From Arthrobacter oryzae (lineage in GTDB: Bacteria > Actinomycetota > Actinomycetes > Actinomycetales > Micrococcaceae), in assembly GCF_003634095.1 (NCBI RefSeq), contig NZ_RBIR01000008.1:62001-126000 (forward strand): a DNA stretch of 64,000 bases. The letters are read 5' to 3'. The notes below the pieces were generated by a model. That model made no database searches. It was not told the DNA's origin and was given only the letters and a program-made list of their open reading frames with translations. A program made the position numbers and the translations under genes. Of this stretch, positions 19,485 through 28,006 are shown in pieces (the first letter of the stretch is position 1; each line of letters begins with the position of its first letter).

Positions 19485-21662
19485 CTAACCGGCAGGATCC
19501 CCCGCGAGGACCTGCGCAATCCGCCACCGTCCGTCAACGTTGACCAGGACCAGGCGCAGCCTGGATTCTCCCCCGGCCGGGGCCCGCGCCACCACGGCCC
19601 CGGCTGTATCGCGTTCCTGGTACGCGGAGGTTGAGGTGCGGACGGCCACGACGGTCCGGGCGGGGCCGGGCTCCGCGACTGTCCGCACGCTCGTCAGCAC
19701 GGTTTGGAATCCGGACAGGATGTGCCCGGACTTCGCCAGCGGGGCGGCGATCCCGGCGTCCGCGGCCGCGGCGTCCGAGCCCGGAACGTTCACTTCCTCG
19801 AGCAGCCCTAATCTCCCCGATCGAAAAGCCTGTGAACGCAAGGCGGCAAGCCCCCTCACTGCCTCTGCCGGGTCTGCAGATCCCAGGAGATCCCGGAGCT
19901 CGGCCGGGATGGCGTCGACGGCGGCGCCGGGCGTTGCCGGGCCCGGCGCCGCCGTCGGCGGGTGGGATGCCGCGAATAATTCCGGGATGCCCGCTCCCCC
20001 GGGCAGCCGGGCCACCCCGAAACCGGCGAGCAAGACCACAGCAATCACCGATCCGGCCCACAGTTTCCGACGACCCCGACGACGGCCCGGCGCCGGAGTG
20101 CCGCGCCTGCTGGCAGGCCCGGCTTCTGCCCGCATACCGCGACGGGTGCCGCGTCGGGTACCGGGCGCAGGCTCCTGCCGGGCGAAGTGGCCGGCGTCGT
20201 GCCGGATCCGATCCCCCGCGTCGCGGCGTGCCTCTTTAGGAGCGTCGTCCGCGGTGTCCAGCACGCCGTCCGTCACGCCATCCCGCCCGCCATCCCTCAC
20301 GCCATCCGTCACGCCGTTCCGCACGCCGTTCCGCACGCCGTTCCCAACGCCGGCCGGTCCCGTCCTGGCGGAGCGCCGACCGGAGTCGGACAACGGACCA
20401 GCCTCCGACCACGGTCCGGCGGCGGAGCGCCTCGCAGTGCCACCAGAGGCAGCGTGCCGCCCCGCGGTGGGCGACATCCTGGAATGCGCCCCCTGTGCCG
20501 CTGCGGGAGGCCGCGCCCCTGGCACCGCCGTGCGAGACCACGCCCCTGCCGGAGCCGTGCGCGCGGCGCGTGTGTTGGCAGCGAACGGGACGCTGCCGGG
20601 CCGGTGACCGATATCCGCCGGGGCGCCGGTCTCATGTGCCGCGGCGGGACCGGCAGCACGTCTCTGCGCCAATTGCGGTCGCCCTGGCGCCCACCGGCGG
20701 AACCACCCGCGGACCCGTTCCGCCCGACGCTCCCGGGCATTCCGCGGCACGGCGCCGCGGGTCAGCAGCTGCGGAACCACCGACGGATGCGCTGTGACGG
20801 AGAGGTCCACCGGCTCGGCCGCACTGCTGCGATAGACCGCGGCGGCCAGCTCCGCGGCCGTGGGGCGGCACCGTGGATCCTCCGCGAGTCCGGCCTCCAG
20901 GGCCGCGGCCAGCGCCGGCGGGACGTCCGGCACCAGAAGCGGCAGCGGCGGCCGCCGGGCACCCGGGACCGGCGGCCTGCCCGTCAGGCAATACCAGCCG
21001 AGGGCCGCGAGTGAATACACGTCGCGCTCCGGCTGAAGGCCCGCCCGGACTGCATGCACCGGGGAAGGATCGGAAAAGCCCGCCGTCCCGGCGTCGCCGG
21101 CCGGTCCGGCGTCGGCCACTAACCGGGCCATGCCGGCATCGGCAAGGAGCGGCTTTCCGTGCGCCGTGAATAAGACGTTTCCTGGTGAGACATCGCCGTG
21201 GCTGACGCCGTTTTCGTGCAAGTACTCCAGAGCCTGCCCGATCGGGGTCAGGATCGTCACGGTTTCACCCGCAGCAAGCCGGCCCCGGCCCGCCACGAGC
21301 TCGGCCACCGATCCCCCGGGCGCATAGTCCAGTAACAGCCCTAGCGCGTCGCCTCCTTCCGGCCGGGACGGCGGAACACGGAGGCGCAGCACGGTGTGGG
21401 CCCGGAGCAGGTGGTCGTGGTCCAGCGCCGAGAGTATAAGGAGCTCCCGCCGCATTGCCTGACCGGTCTCCGGAGCCCCCATCCCGCCGTCGTCCTCCCC
21501 CGCAGCGCCGACGGTGTCGAAGCACTTGAGGGCGAATTCCCTGCCTGTTGACCGCTCGGTCACCAGCCACACCGCGGCTGTCCCGCCGCGCCCGAGCAGG
21601 CGTCCGACGTCGTAACCGGGAACCTCGGGGCCGGTACTGCCGCTGTCGCGGAAAGCTTCCAT
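19485..21662 (-). CDS. membrane Ser/Thr protein kinase-like protein with altered motifs
   Basis: This 725-residue protein has an N-terminal kinase domain (about 12-275), a long Ala/Arg/Gly-rich juxtamembrane linker, one membrane helix (WAGSVIAVVLLAGFGVA, about residue 540) and an outer C-terminal domain of about 165 residues. The glycine loop GRGGTAAVW and the ATP Lys (FALKCF) are present. The catalytic loop reads HGDVSPGNVLF, with the Asp and Asn kept but HRD replaced by HGD, and DFG is DAG, so activity may be unusual. Eight tetrapeptides GVxN/GVxD repeat in the linker. ATG at 21662 begins the conserved part; TATCTC lies 6 nt upstream. lipB diverges. Confidence 0.85.
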   Translation of the reverse strand: MEAFRDSGSTGPEVPGYDVGRLLGRGGTAAVWLVTERSTGREFALKCFDTVGAAGEDDGGMGAPETGQAMRRELLILSALDHDHLLRAHTVLRLRVPPSRPEGGDALGLLLDYAPGGSVAELVAGRGRLAAGETVTILTPIGQALEYLHENGVSHGDVSPGNVLFTAHGKPLLADAGMARLVADAGPAGDAGTAGFSDPSPVHAVRAGLQPERDVYSLAALGWYCLTGRPPVPGARRPPLPLLVPDVPPALAAALEAGLAEDPRCRPTAAELAAAVYRSSAAEPVDLSVTAHPSVVPQLLTRGAVPRNARERRAERVRGWFRRWAPGRPQLAQRRAAGPAAAHETGAPADIGHRPGSVPFAANTRAARTAPAGAWSRTAVPGARPPAAAQGAHSRMSPTAGRHAASGGTARRSAAGPWSEAGPLSDSGRRSARTGPAGVGNGVRNGVRNGVTDGVRDGGRDGVTDGVLDTADDAPKEARRDAGDRIRHDAGHFARQEPAPGTRRGTRRGMRAEAGPASRRGTPAPGRRRGRRKLWAGSVIAVVLLAGFGVARLPGGAGIPELFAASHPPTAAPGPATPGAAVDAIPAELRDLLGSADPAEAVRGLAALRSQAFRSGRLGLLEEVNVPGSDAAAADAGIAAPLAKSGHILSGFQTVLTSVRTVAEPGPARTVVAVRTSTSAYQERDTAGAVVARAPAGGESRLRLVLVNVDGRWRIAQVLAGDPAG
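20256..20351. repeat. eight 12-bp tandem repeats inside the kinase gene
   Basis: Eight consecutive 12-nt units of the form (G/A)TYCNNNACGCC run without gaps. In the kinase frame (minus strand) each encodes a tetrapeptide, GVGN, GVRN, GVRN, GVTD, GVRD, GGRD, GVTD, GVLD. The length may vary by slipped-strand replication without shifting frame. Confidence 0.9.
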
Positions 21663-21848
21663 ATCCAAGAGATAGCCGATCCCGCGGAAGCGTGCAGAAG
21701 TTATCCACAGGCAAGCCCTGTGCCGCGACCCTGACCAAGGACCACCAGCCCGGCAGGACCGTTGAGGGCGCTGAGGACGCTGAGGACAGGGGTGAGAGCT
21801 TAAGCACACAAACGGGCAGTGGGTGCGGCGGGGTCTAAGCTTGATGCC

Positions 21849-22517
21849 ATGACTCTTGAGTTCAAACAGTTGGGTCTCGCCCCGGACTTCATCGACTACA
21901 CGCGCGGATGGGACCTCCAGCGCGAATTGCACGAGAAGGTCCTCGCCGGAACTGCGCCCAGCACCGTACTACTGCTCGAACACTCCGCCGTTTACACCGC
22001 CGGAAAGCGCACCGAAGACCACGAACGGCCCTTTGACGGAACCCCCGTCGTGGCCGTGGACCGCGGCGGCAAGCTCACGTGGCACGGCCCCGGCCAGCTG
22101 GTGGGCTACCCGATCATCAAGCTGAAGAATAAGGCCGGCATCCGCGACTACGTGGAGCGGCTGGAATCGGTGATCATTGCCGTGCTCGCGGACTACGGCA
22201 TCGAGGCCGTGCGCATCAAGGGCCGCGCGGGGGTCTGGATCGAACAGGACGCGAAGGGCCCGGACCGCAAGATCGCAGCCATCGGCATCCGCGTGCACGA
22301 GGGCGTCACCATGCACGGCTTCGCGATCAACTGCAACAACGATCTGGCCCCCTACGGCCAGATTATTGCCTGCGGCATCACCGACGCCGGAGTCACCACG
22401 ATCGCCCAGGAACTCGGCAGGGACGTCACCCCGGCGGACCTCGTGTCGCGGATCACCGAAGAACTGCGCAACAATGAAGAAGCCCTAGTTGCAACCCCAG
22501 AAGGAGCTCTACTGTGA
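21849..22517 (+). CDS. lipB: lipoyl(octanoyl) transferase
   Basis: LipB transfers octanoate from acyl carrier protein to lipoyl domains, the first step of lipoic acid synthesis; 222 residues. Conserved segments include [17 protein letters not shown], the catalytic Lys in [10 protein letters not shown] and the acyl-accepting Cys in [16 protein letters not shown] at 21849 starts the protein at MTLEFKQLG; there is no ribosome site, but TAAGCT stands 7 nt upstream. The stop overlaps the lipA start by 4 nt (GTGA), so the two are translationally coupled. The only lipoyl-domain protein in the window, SucB, is a likely client. Confidence 0.95.
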   Translation: MTLEFKQLGLAPDFIDYTRGWDLQRELHEKVLAGTAPSTVLLLEHSAVYTAGKRTEDHERPFDGTPVVAVDRGGKLTWHGPGQLVGYPIIKLKNKAGIRDYVERLESVIIAVLADYGIEAVRIKGRAGVWIEQDAKGPDRKIAAIGIRVHEGVTMHGFAINCNNDLAPYGQIIACGITDAGVTTIAQELGRDVTPADLVSRITEELRNNEEALVATPEGALL

Positions 22518-23521
22518 CACTGGCACCAGAAGGCCGGAAGATGCTGCGCATTGAGCAGCGAAACGCGGCCACACCGGTGGAACGTAAGCCGGAATGGATC
22601 AAGGCCAAGGTCCAGATGGGCCCCGAGTTCGTCCAGCTCAAGAATCTCGTCAAAAAGGAAGGCCTCCACACTGTGTGTGAAGAGGCCGGCTGCCCCAACA
22701 TCTTCGAGTGCTGGGAAGACAAGGAGGCCACCTTCCTGATCGGCGGCTCCGAATGCACCCGTCGCTGCGACTTCTGCCAGATCGACACCGGCAAGCCCTC
22801 GCCTGTGGACATGTTCGAGCCCACCAAGGTGGCACGTTCGGTGCAGGCCATGCAGCTCCGCTATGCCACCGTGACCGGCGTTGCCCGCGACGACCTCGCC
22901 GACGAGGGCGTCTGGCTCTATGCCGAAACGGTCCGCAAGATTCACGAACTGAACCCGGGCACCGGCGTCGAACTGCTTATTCCTGACTTCTCCGGCAAGC
23001 CCGATCACATTGCGGCCATCTGCGACTCCAAGCCCGAGGTCTTCGCCCACAACGTGGAAACCGTGCCCCGGATCTTCAAGCGCATCCGCCCGGCCTTCCG
23101 CTACGAGCGCTCCCTGGACGTCATCACCCAGGGCCGCAAGCTCGGCATGGTGACCAAGTCCAACCTGATCCTGGGCATGGGCGAAACCCGCGAGGAAATC
23201 TCGGAAGCACTGCGGGACCTGCACGAGGCCGGGTGCGACCTGATCACCATCACCCAGTACCTGCGCCCGTCCGAGCGCCACCTTCCGGTGGATCGCTGGG
23301 TCAAGCCGCAGGAGTTCGTTGACCTGCAGCAGGAAGCGGACGAGATCGGCTTCCTGGGCGTCATGAGCGGCCCCCTGGTGCGGTCTTCCTACCGCGCCGG
23401 CCGGCTCTGGGCCACCGCGATGCGCAAGAAGGGCTGGGAAATCCCGGCCGAGCTCGCCCACATCGAAAGCTCGGGAAGCACCCGCCAGGAAGCCAGCTCG
23501 CTGCTCGCGGCGCATTCCTGA
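22514..23521 (+). CDS. lipA: lipoyl synthase (radical SAM)
   Basis: LipA inserts two sulfur atoms into octanoyl groups to make lipoyl cofactor; 335 residues. The radical SAM cluster [10 protein letters not shown] and the auxiliary cluster Cys residues in [12 protein letters not shown] are present, as is the C-terminal VRSSYRAG with the conserved serines. The start is GTG at 22514, inside the end of lipB, with AGAAGGAG upstream. It is followed by a hairpin and then the DUF4191 gene. Confidence 0.97.
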   Translation: MTLAPEGRKMLRIEQRNAATPVERKPEWIKAKVQMGPEFVQLKNLVKKEGLHTVCEEAGCPNIFECWEDKEATFLIGGSECTRRCDFCQIDTGKPSPVDMFEPTKVARSVQAMQLRYATVTGVARDDLADEGVWLYAETVRKIHELNPGTGVELLIPDFSGKPDHIAAICDSKPEVFAHNVETVPRIFKRIRPAFRYERSLDVITQGRKLGMVTKSNLILGMGETREEISEALRDLHEAGCDLITITQYLRPSERHLPVDRWVKPQEFVDLQQEADEIGFLGVMSGPLVRSSYRAGRLWATAMRKKGWEIPAELAHIESSGSTRQEASSLLAAHS

Positions 23522-23547
23522 TCCTGCCGCAACACCGTTCCTCCTAG

Positions 23548-23580
23548 GGGCCGGCACCGGATGATTCCGGCGTCCGGCCC
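23548..23580 (+). terminator. hairpin after lipA
   Basis: Outer arms GGGCCGG and CCGGCCC (23548-23554, 23574-23580) enclose a second pair CCGG/CCGG. It lies 27 nt after the lipA stop. It may only partly terminate, as the DUF4191 gene follows on the same strand. Confidence 0.5.
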
Positions 23581-23611
23581 GTAGCCGTCAATCACGTAGA
23601 ATTAAGGCACT

Positions 23612-24361
23612 ATGGCGAATTCCCCTGATTCCAGCACCTCCAGCCCGGCTTCCGATGCTCCGAAGCGCGGTCTTTTCTCCCGTAAGCCCAAGGAAGCAAA
23701 GGCCAAGAAGCCGAGCCGGCTGAAGCAGATCGGCGAGGTCTTCCAGATGACCCGCCGCCACGATCCCATGGTTCCGTGGCTCATGTTGCTGGCGTTCCTG
23801 GGTGTAGTCGCCGTCAGCCTCCTGGTTGGTTTCCTGCTGGATAACTGGGTCACCGGCCTGATCATCGGCATCGCCTTGGGCGCCATTGCCGCCACCTTGA
23901 TCCTGTCCCGCCGCGCCGAGCGCGCCGCGTTCGCGCAGATCGAGGGACAGCCGGGTGCCTCCGGCGCCGCCTTGGGCACGCTCAAGCGCGGCTGGATCAC
24001 CGAGGACCAGCCGGTCGCCGTCAACCCGCGCACGCAGGACGCTGTCTTCCGCGCCATCGGCCGGCCCGGCGTTGTGCTGGTCAGCGAGGGCCCCAGCAAC
24101 CGGGTCAAGCCGCTGGTCGACGCCGAACGCAAGCGGCTCGCGCGCATCCTGCCCAACGTCACCATCCACGTGATCGAGAGCGGCCGCGGTGAGGGCCAGG
24201 TGCCGCTCAGCCAGATCGCCAAGAAGATGAACAAGCTCAAGGGCGAACTGACCAAGACCGAGGTCAGCGCGGTATCCAAGCGCATTTCCTCGCTCGGCGG
24301 CCGCCTGCCGATCCCGAAGGGCATCGATCCCTACAAGGCCCGTCCGACCCGCGGGCGCTAA
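23612..24361 (+). CDS. DUF4191 domain-containing membrane protein
   Basis: This 249-residue protein is of the DUF4191 family, found next to lipA in many actinobacteria; its function is unknown. The N-terminus is Ser/Pro-rich and then basic (KPKEAKAKKPSRLKQI). Two hydrophobic helices follow, MVPWLMLLAFLGVVAVSLLV and NWVTGLIIGIALGAIAATLI, close together as a hairpin in the membrane. The rest is a soluble domain with the basic C-terminus YKARPTRGR. ATG at 23612 has TAGAAT 9 nt upstream and AAGG closer by. It ends before a strong hairpin. Confidence 0.88.
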   Translation: MANSPDSSTSSPASDAPKRGLFSRKPKEAKAKKPSRLKQIGEVFQMTRRHDPMVPWLMLLAFLGVVAVSLLVGFLLDNWVTGLIIGIALGAIAATLILSRRAERAAFAQIEGQPGASGAALGTLKRGWITEDQPVAVNPRTQDAVFRAIGRPGVVLVSEGPSNRVKPLVDAERKRLARILPNVTIHVIESGRGEGQVPLSQIAKKMNKLKGELTKTEVSAVSKRISSLGGRLPIPKGIDPYKARPTRGR

Positions 24362-24399
24362 CCTACCCGCAGCAGCGTTCGCCAGCAGGCCAGCAAGAC

Positions 24400-24449
24400 A
24401 GAACCGCCCCGGTTGACGGCCATCTCAGGCCGCCAGCCGGGGCTGTTCT
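24400..24449 (+). terminator. terminator of the lipB-lipA-DUF4191 block
   Basis: Outer arms 24400-24412 and 24437-24449 pair over 13 nt with one mismatch, with a further inner pairing, and TTGTTT follows. It begins 39 nt after the DUF4191 stop. Confidence 0.7.
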
Positions 24450-24545
24450 TGTTTATGTCCGACGTCGTCCGGCACCGGCGCGCTGGGCTGCGGCCGCCAG
24501 GACCCGGGCAGCGGGACAGCGAACGCACGACCTCTGGAGACACAC

Positions 24546-24908
24546 ATGAATTTCCCCTCGACCCCCATCATGATCCGCATTTTCCGGGGGCTGGCGATCG
24601 CCGAGGCGTTCAGTTGGGCCGCCTTGCTGCTCGGCATGGTGCTCAAATGGGTCACCCGGACGACGGAACTCGGCGTAGAGATTGCCGGTCCGATCCACGG
24701 CGCATTCTTCATCGGCTACGCGATCGCGGCGTTGAGTCTGTGGGCGAAGCTTCGCTGGCCGCTCCGGGTTGCCCTGCTCTCAGGGCTTTCGGCCGTCTTC
24801 CCGTTCGCGACCGTCTGGTTTGAACGCTGGGCCGGCCACCACGGATACCTTGCAGTGCCGGCCGGAGAGACTGCGCCGACGCCAGCCCGGGAAACGGCCG
24901 CGTTGTAG
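24546..24908 (+). CDS. DUF3817 domain-containing membrane protein
   Basis: This 120-residue protein has three hydrophobic helices (about 18-37, 47-66 and 71-90) and the features of DUF3817, such as FRGLAIAEAFSW near the start and GPIHGAFFIGYAIAA in the second helix. The function is unknown. ATG at 24546 has CTGGAGA at a good distance. The gene ends 23 bp before a long non-coding repeat array. Confidence 0.85.
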   Translation: MNFPSTPIMIRIFRGLAIAEAFSWAALLLGMVLKWVTRTTELGVEIAGPIHGAFFIGYAIAALSLWAKLRWPLRVALLSGLSAVFPFATVWFERWAGHHGYLAVPAGETAPTPARETAAL

Positions 24909-24930
24909 TCCCGCCCGGGACCTCGGGTTC

Positions 24931-25705
24931 CGTGCGCCCTGGCAACGTTGTGCCGCCATCGCCCATTTGACGCAGACGGCCGGTATGCGGGGAGGTTCAC
25001 CGGCCATTCGTGGCAAACGGACGCCCAACGTGGAGGTCTCGCGGCCACTCGTGACAAACGGACGCGGGTGAATCGAGCCCTGCCGTCGTCGTTGCGGCCA
25101 TTTGACGCAGGTGGCCGGTATGCGGGGACGTTTACCGGCCATTCGTGGCAAACCGCCGCCCAACGGGGATGTCTACCGGCCGTTGGTGGCGAACGGCCGA
25201 GGGACCATCGCGCCTGGCAACGTTGCTGCGCCCATTTGACGCAGACGGCCGGTATGCGGGGAGGTTTACCGGCCATTCGTGGCAAACGACCGCCCAACGT
25301 GGACGTTGACCGGCCATTCGTGGCAAACGGCCCAGGGTGAAGCGTGCCCTGGCAACGTTGATGCGCCCATTTGACGCACATGGCCGCTACGCGGGGAGGT
25401 TTACCGGCCAATCGTGGCAAACGACCGCCCAACGTGGACGTTGACCGGCCATTCGTGGCAAACGAGCGAAGGACCGCCGCGTCCTGGCATCATCTCTGTG
25501 GCCATTTGACGCAGGTGGCCGGTATGCGGGGAGGCTTACCGGCCATTCGTGGCAAACGGACGCCCAACGGGATGTCTACCGGCCGTTGGTGGCAAACAGC
25601 CGAGGGTGAATCGAGCCCTGCCGTCATCGTTGCGGCCATCTGACGCAGATGGCCGGTATGCGGGGAGGTTTACCGGCCGTTCGTGGCAAACCGCCACCCC
25701 ACGGG
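24931..25705. repeat. intergenic array of ~5.5 units, 134-135 bp each
   Basis: CAT(T/C)TGACGCA begins a unit at 24964, 25099, 25233, 25368, 25503 and 25637, so the period is 135, 134, 135, 135 and 134 bp; a partial tail precedes the first. Each full unit holds two copies of ACCGGCCATTCGTGGCAAAC or near-copies about 40 nt apart, 11 in all. Each has an 8-bp dyad GGCCGGTA/TACCGGCC around a 12-nt loop (perfect in most units), and units 3 and 4 also have CAACGT-GG-ACGTTG. The linker is of two main kinds (CCTGGCAACGTTG or GAATCGAGCCCTGCCGTC). The 134-bp units break any shared frame. The array fills the gap between two convergent genes. Confidence 0.93.
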
Positions 25706-25711
25706 GAGGGG

Positions 25712-26152
25712 CTACATCCGCAGGAGCACGGTATTCATGGCCCTGTCGTGAAGGCCGCGCTGGTCCGGGTCGAAGATAACGGCGGGGATGACGAGGCAGA
25801 GGAGCAAGGTCCGCACCAGGGCCGCGAGCGGGCCCGCGGGGCCGCCGCCCAGCCGGACCACGTGGATGCCCACGATCCGGTGGCCGATGCTGTAGCCCAG
25901 GGTGCCGATCAGCAGGATCTGCTCAATGGCAAACACGGCCAGCGTGGCCCACGAGTCGCCGGCGAAGGCGAAGTTGCTGATCACCAGCGCGATCGCCCAG
26001 TCGATGCAGATCGCCAGGAAGCGGCGACCGGCGCGTGCGATCGATCCGGGCCCGGCCGCCGGCAGCCCAAGCCGCTCCCCCGGGTACTTCGAGATGCCGG
26101 AAGTGTCCGGGCCGGTGAGCCATGAACCGATGTCTTTGCGATCTACCACCAT
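25712..26152 (-). CDS. RDD family membrane protein
   Basis: This 146-residue protein has an RDD domain: the motif ARAGRRFLAICIDWAIALVI opens helix 1, GTLGYSIGHRIVGIHVVRLG joins helices 2 and 3, and the end has DPDQRGLHDRAMNTVL. Three membrane helices are expected. RDD proteins are of varied, mostly unknown role, some linked to ion transport. The start may be ATG at 26152 or GTG at 26149; TAAGCT lies 3 or 6 nt upstream respectively, so the GTG fits a leaderless start better. It ends 7 bp from the repeat array, and glnA diverges. Confidence 0.85.
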   Translation of the reverse strand: MVVDRKDIGSWLTGPDTSGISKYPGERLGLPAAGPGSIARAGRRFLAICIDWAIALVISNFAFAGDSWATLAVFAIEQILLIGTLGYSIGHRIVGIHVVRLGGGPAGPLAALVRTLLLCLVIPAVIFDPDQRGLHDRAMNTVLLRM

Positions 26153-26176
26153 CCAAGCTTATCGGCTCAAGCCCGT

Positions 26177-26232
26177 CCACAGTGTGGGCAGCCTTGTGTC
26201 ACACTGTGGAACCAGATAGGTCACACTGTGGA
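26177..26232. promoter_or_regulatory. three copies of CACACTGTGG between RDD gene and glnA
   Basis: GTCACACTGTGGA occurs twice as a perfect 13-bp direct repeat (26198-26210 and 26220-26232), 22 bp apart, or about two helical turns. An inverted copy, CCACAGTGTG, is at 26177-26186. The block begins 25 bp from the RDD start and ends 34 bp before the GlnR-like box. It looks like a multi-site operator for an unknown regulator. Confidence 0.55.
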
Positions 26233-26265
26233 CCGGCGACTAGCGTTTACCTGTCAGGGCATTCT

Positions 26266-26303
26266 GTAACCTCCCCGAAACAATACGGACACTGGGGGGA
26301 AAT
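26266..26303 (+). promoter_or_regulatory. GlnR-like binding site upstream of glnA
   Basis: The sequence reads GTAAC-N6-GAAAC-N6-GACAC-N6-GAAAT. This has the exact a-b-a-b spacing of the GlnR box of actinobacteria (GTnAC-N6-GAAAC twice), with changes only in the weaker second pair. It lies 130 bp before the glnA start. GlnR control of glnA is well known in related genera; here it is inferred. Confidence 0.65.
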
Positions 26304-26432
26304 CCCGTGTCCTTAGGGTGGTAACAGTTGCTAGTGGCTCAGGAGCGGGGATGCTTTTTGCTTTCCCGCTGTTGGACTGCCCTGGACCAATGTGCCTGAC
26401 GGCCAGATTTTTCATATGCGTAAGGAGCATAG

Positions 26433-27857
26433 ATGTTCAAGACTGCGGACGAAGTCCTCAAGTTCATCAAGGACGAAGACATCAAATTCGTCGATATCCG
26501 CTTCACCGATCTTCCTGGCGTTCAGCAGCACTTCAACGTGCCCGCCAAGAGCGTTGACGCCGACTTCTTCGTCAATGGCCAGCTCTTCGACGGATCATCG
26601 ATCCGCGGCTTCCAGGGCATCGCCGAGTCTGACATGCAGCTCATCCCGGACGTGACCACGGCATTCATCGACACGTTCCGCATGGAGAAGACCCTCGCGC
26701 TGAACTTCTCGATCGTGAACCCCCGCACCGGCGATCCCTACCACCGCGATCCCCGCGGCGTAGCCGAAAAGGCCGAGGCCTACCTCGCCTCCACCGGCAT
26801 TGCCGACACCGCGTTCTTCGCCCCCGAGGCCGAGTTCTTCGTCTTCGACAACGTCCAGTACCAGTCCTCCCCGCAGGGCAGCTTCTACAAGATTGACTCC
26901 GAGGAAGCGCACTGGAACACCGGCCGTGAAGAAGAGGGCGGAAACCTCGGCTACAAGACCCCCGTCAAGGGTGGCTACTTCCCGGTTTCCCCCACCGACA
27001 AGCAGGCCGACCTGCGCGATGCCATGTGTGTCGCCCTGGACGAGGCCGGCCTTGAGGTCGAGCGCAGCCACCACGAAGTCGGTTCCGCCGGCCAGGCTGA
27101 AATCAACTACAAGTTCACCACCCTGACCCACGCGGCTGATGACCTGCAGAAGTTCAAGTACGTCATCAAGAACACCGCCGACGCCTGGGGCAAGTCGGTG
27201 ACCTTCATGCCGAAGCCGGTCTTCGGTGACAACGGCTCGGGCATGCACTGCCACCAGTCGCTGTGGACCGGCGGCGAGCCGCTGTTCTACGACGAGAAGG
27301 GCTACGCCGGCCTGTCCGACACCGCCCGCTGGTACATCGGCGGCCTGCTGAAGCACTCCTCCGCCGTCCTGGCCTTCACCAACCCGACGGTGAACTCCTA
27401 CCGCCGCCTGGTCAAGGGCTTCGAAGCTCCGGTCAACATGGTCTACTCGCAGGGCAACCGCTCCGCCGGTATCCGTATCCCGATCACGGGCTCCAACCCG
27501 AAGGCCAAGCGCATCGAGTTCCGCGCTCCGGACCCCTCCTCGAACCCGTACCTGGCGTTCGCTGCCCAGCTGATGGCCGGCATCGACGGCATCCGCAACC
27601 GGATCGAACCCCCGGCTCCGATCGACAAGGACCTCTACGAGCTCCCCGCCGAAGAAGCCAAGGACATCCCCAAGGCTCCGGGCACCCTCGAGGAGGCCCT
27701 GGATGCACTGGCCGAGGACAACGAGTTCCTGCAGGCCGGCGGCGTCTTCACCCAGGACCTGATCGACACCTGGATCGAGTACAAGTACGAGAACGAGATC
27801 CGTCCGCTGTCGCTGCGCCCGAACCCCTTCGAGTTCGAGCTCTACTACGGCGTCTAG
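26433..27857 (+). CDS. glnA: glutamine synthetase type I
   Basis: This is the main ammonium-assimilating enzyme, making glutamine from glutamate, ammonia and ATP; 474 residues, acting as a dodecamer. The conserved N-terminal [10 protein letters not shown]-like segment reads [15 protein letters not shown], the ATP-binding site is [18 protein letters not shown], and glutamate-binding segments [10 protein letters not shown] and [14 protein letters not shown] are present. Tyr402 in [10 protein letters not shown] is the expected adenylylation site for GlnE, which is encoded 1.5 kb downstream. ATG at 26433 has AAGGAG 5 nt upstream. The 280-bp upstream gap holds the GlnR-like box, so transcription probably answers to nitrogen. 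Confidence 0.97.
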   Translation: MFKTADEVLKFIKDEDIKFVDIRFTDLPGVQQHFNVPAKSVDADFFVNGQLFDGSSIRGFQGIAESDMQLIPDVTTAFIDTFRMEKTLALNFSIVNPRTGDPYHRDPRGVAEKAEAYLASTGIADTAFFAPEAEFFVFDNVQYQSSPQGSFYKIDSEEAHWNTGREEEGGNLGYKTPVKGGYFPVSPTDKQADLRDAMCVALDEAGLEVERSHHEVGSAGQAEINYKFTTLTHAADDLQKFKYVIKNTADAWGKSVTFMPKPVFGDNGSGMHCHQSLWTGGEPLFYDEKGYAGLSDTARWYIGGLLKHSSAVLAFTNPTVNSYRRLVKGFEAPVNMVYSQGNRSAGIRIPITGSNPKAKRIEFRAPDPSSNPYLAFAAQLMAGIDGIRNRIEPPAPIDKDLYELPAEEAKDIPKAPGTLEEALDALAEDNEFLQAGGVFTQDLIDTWIEYKYENEIRPLSLRPNPFEFELYYGV

Positions 27858-27918
27858 TCTGACCAAGCGGCTAGGCACGGTTTAGCCCGCCGGAACTCCG
27901 CCAGGATTCCGAAACAGG

Positions 27919-27954
27919 AAGGCCGGCCACGGATATCAATCCGCGGCCGGCCTT
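27919..27954 (+). terminator. glnA terminator
   Basis: Arms 27919-27933 and 27940-27954 pair over 15 nt with one mismatch around a 6-nt loop, and the right arm runs into TTTTT. It lies 62 nt after the glnA stop. Confidence 0.9.
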
Positions 27955-28006
27955 TTTGTGTCTCCTCCCAGGCGCCGAGCGCCCCGGCGGCCGGGCCCAA
28001 GCGGCC

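Noticed and set aside
24716-25432. 238-codon minus-strand ORF with repeated CHEWPVNLPAYRPSASNGR
   Set aside because: It reads through the intergenic repeat array and into the DUF3817 gene on the other strand. The 134-bp units shift the frame, so the repeated peptides come in two unrelated frames, which a repeat protein would not do.
24931-25705. CRISPR array
   Set aside because: The repeat unit is 134-135 bp, most of it conserved, with no unique 30-40-bp spacers and no cas genes nearby.
26318-26557. 79-codon ORF overlapping the glnA start
   Set aside because: It overlaps 125 bp of glnA in another frame and has no ribosome site; a leader peptide cannot be supported.
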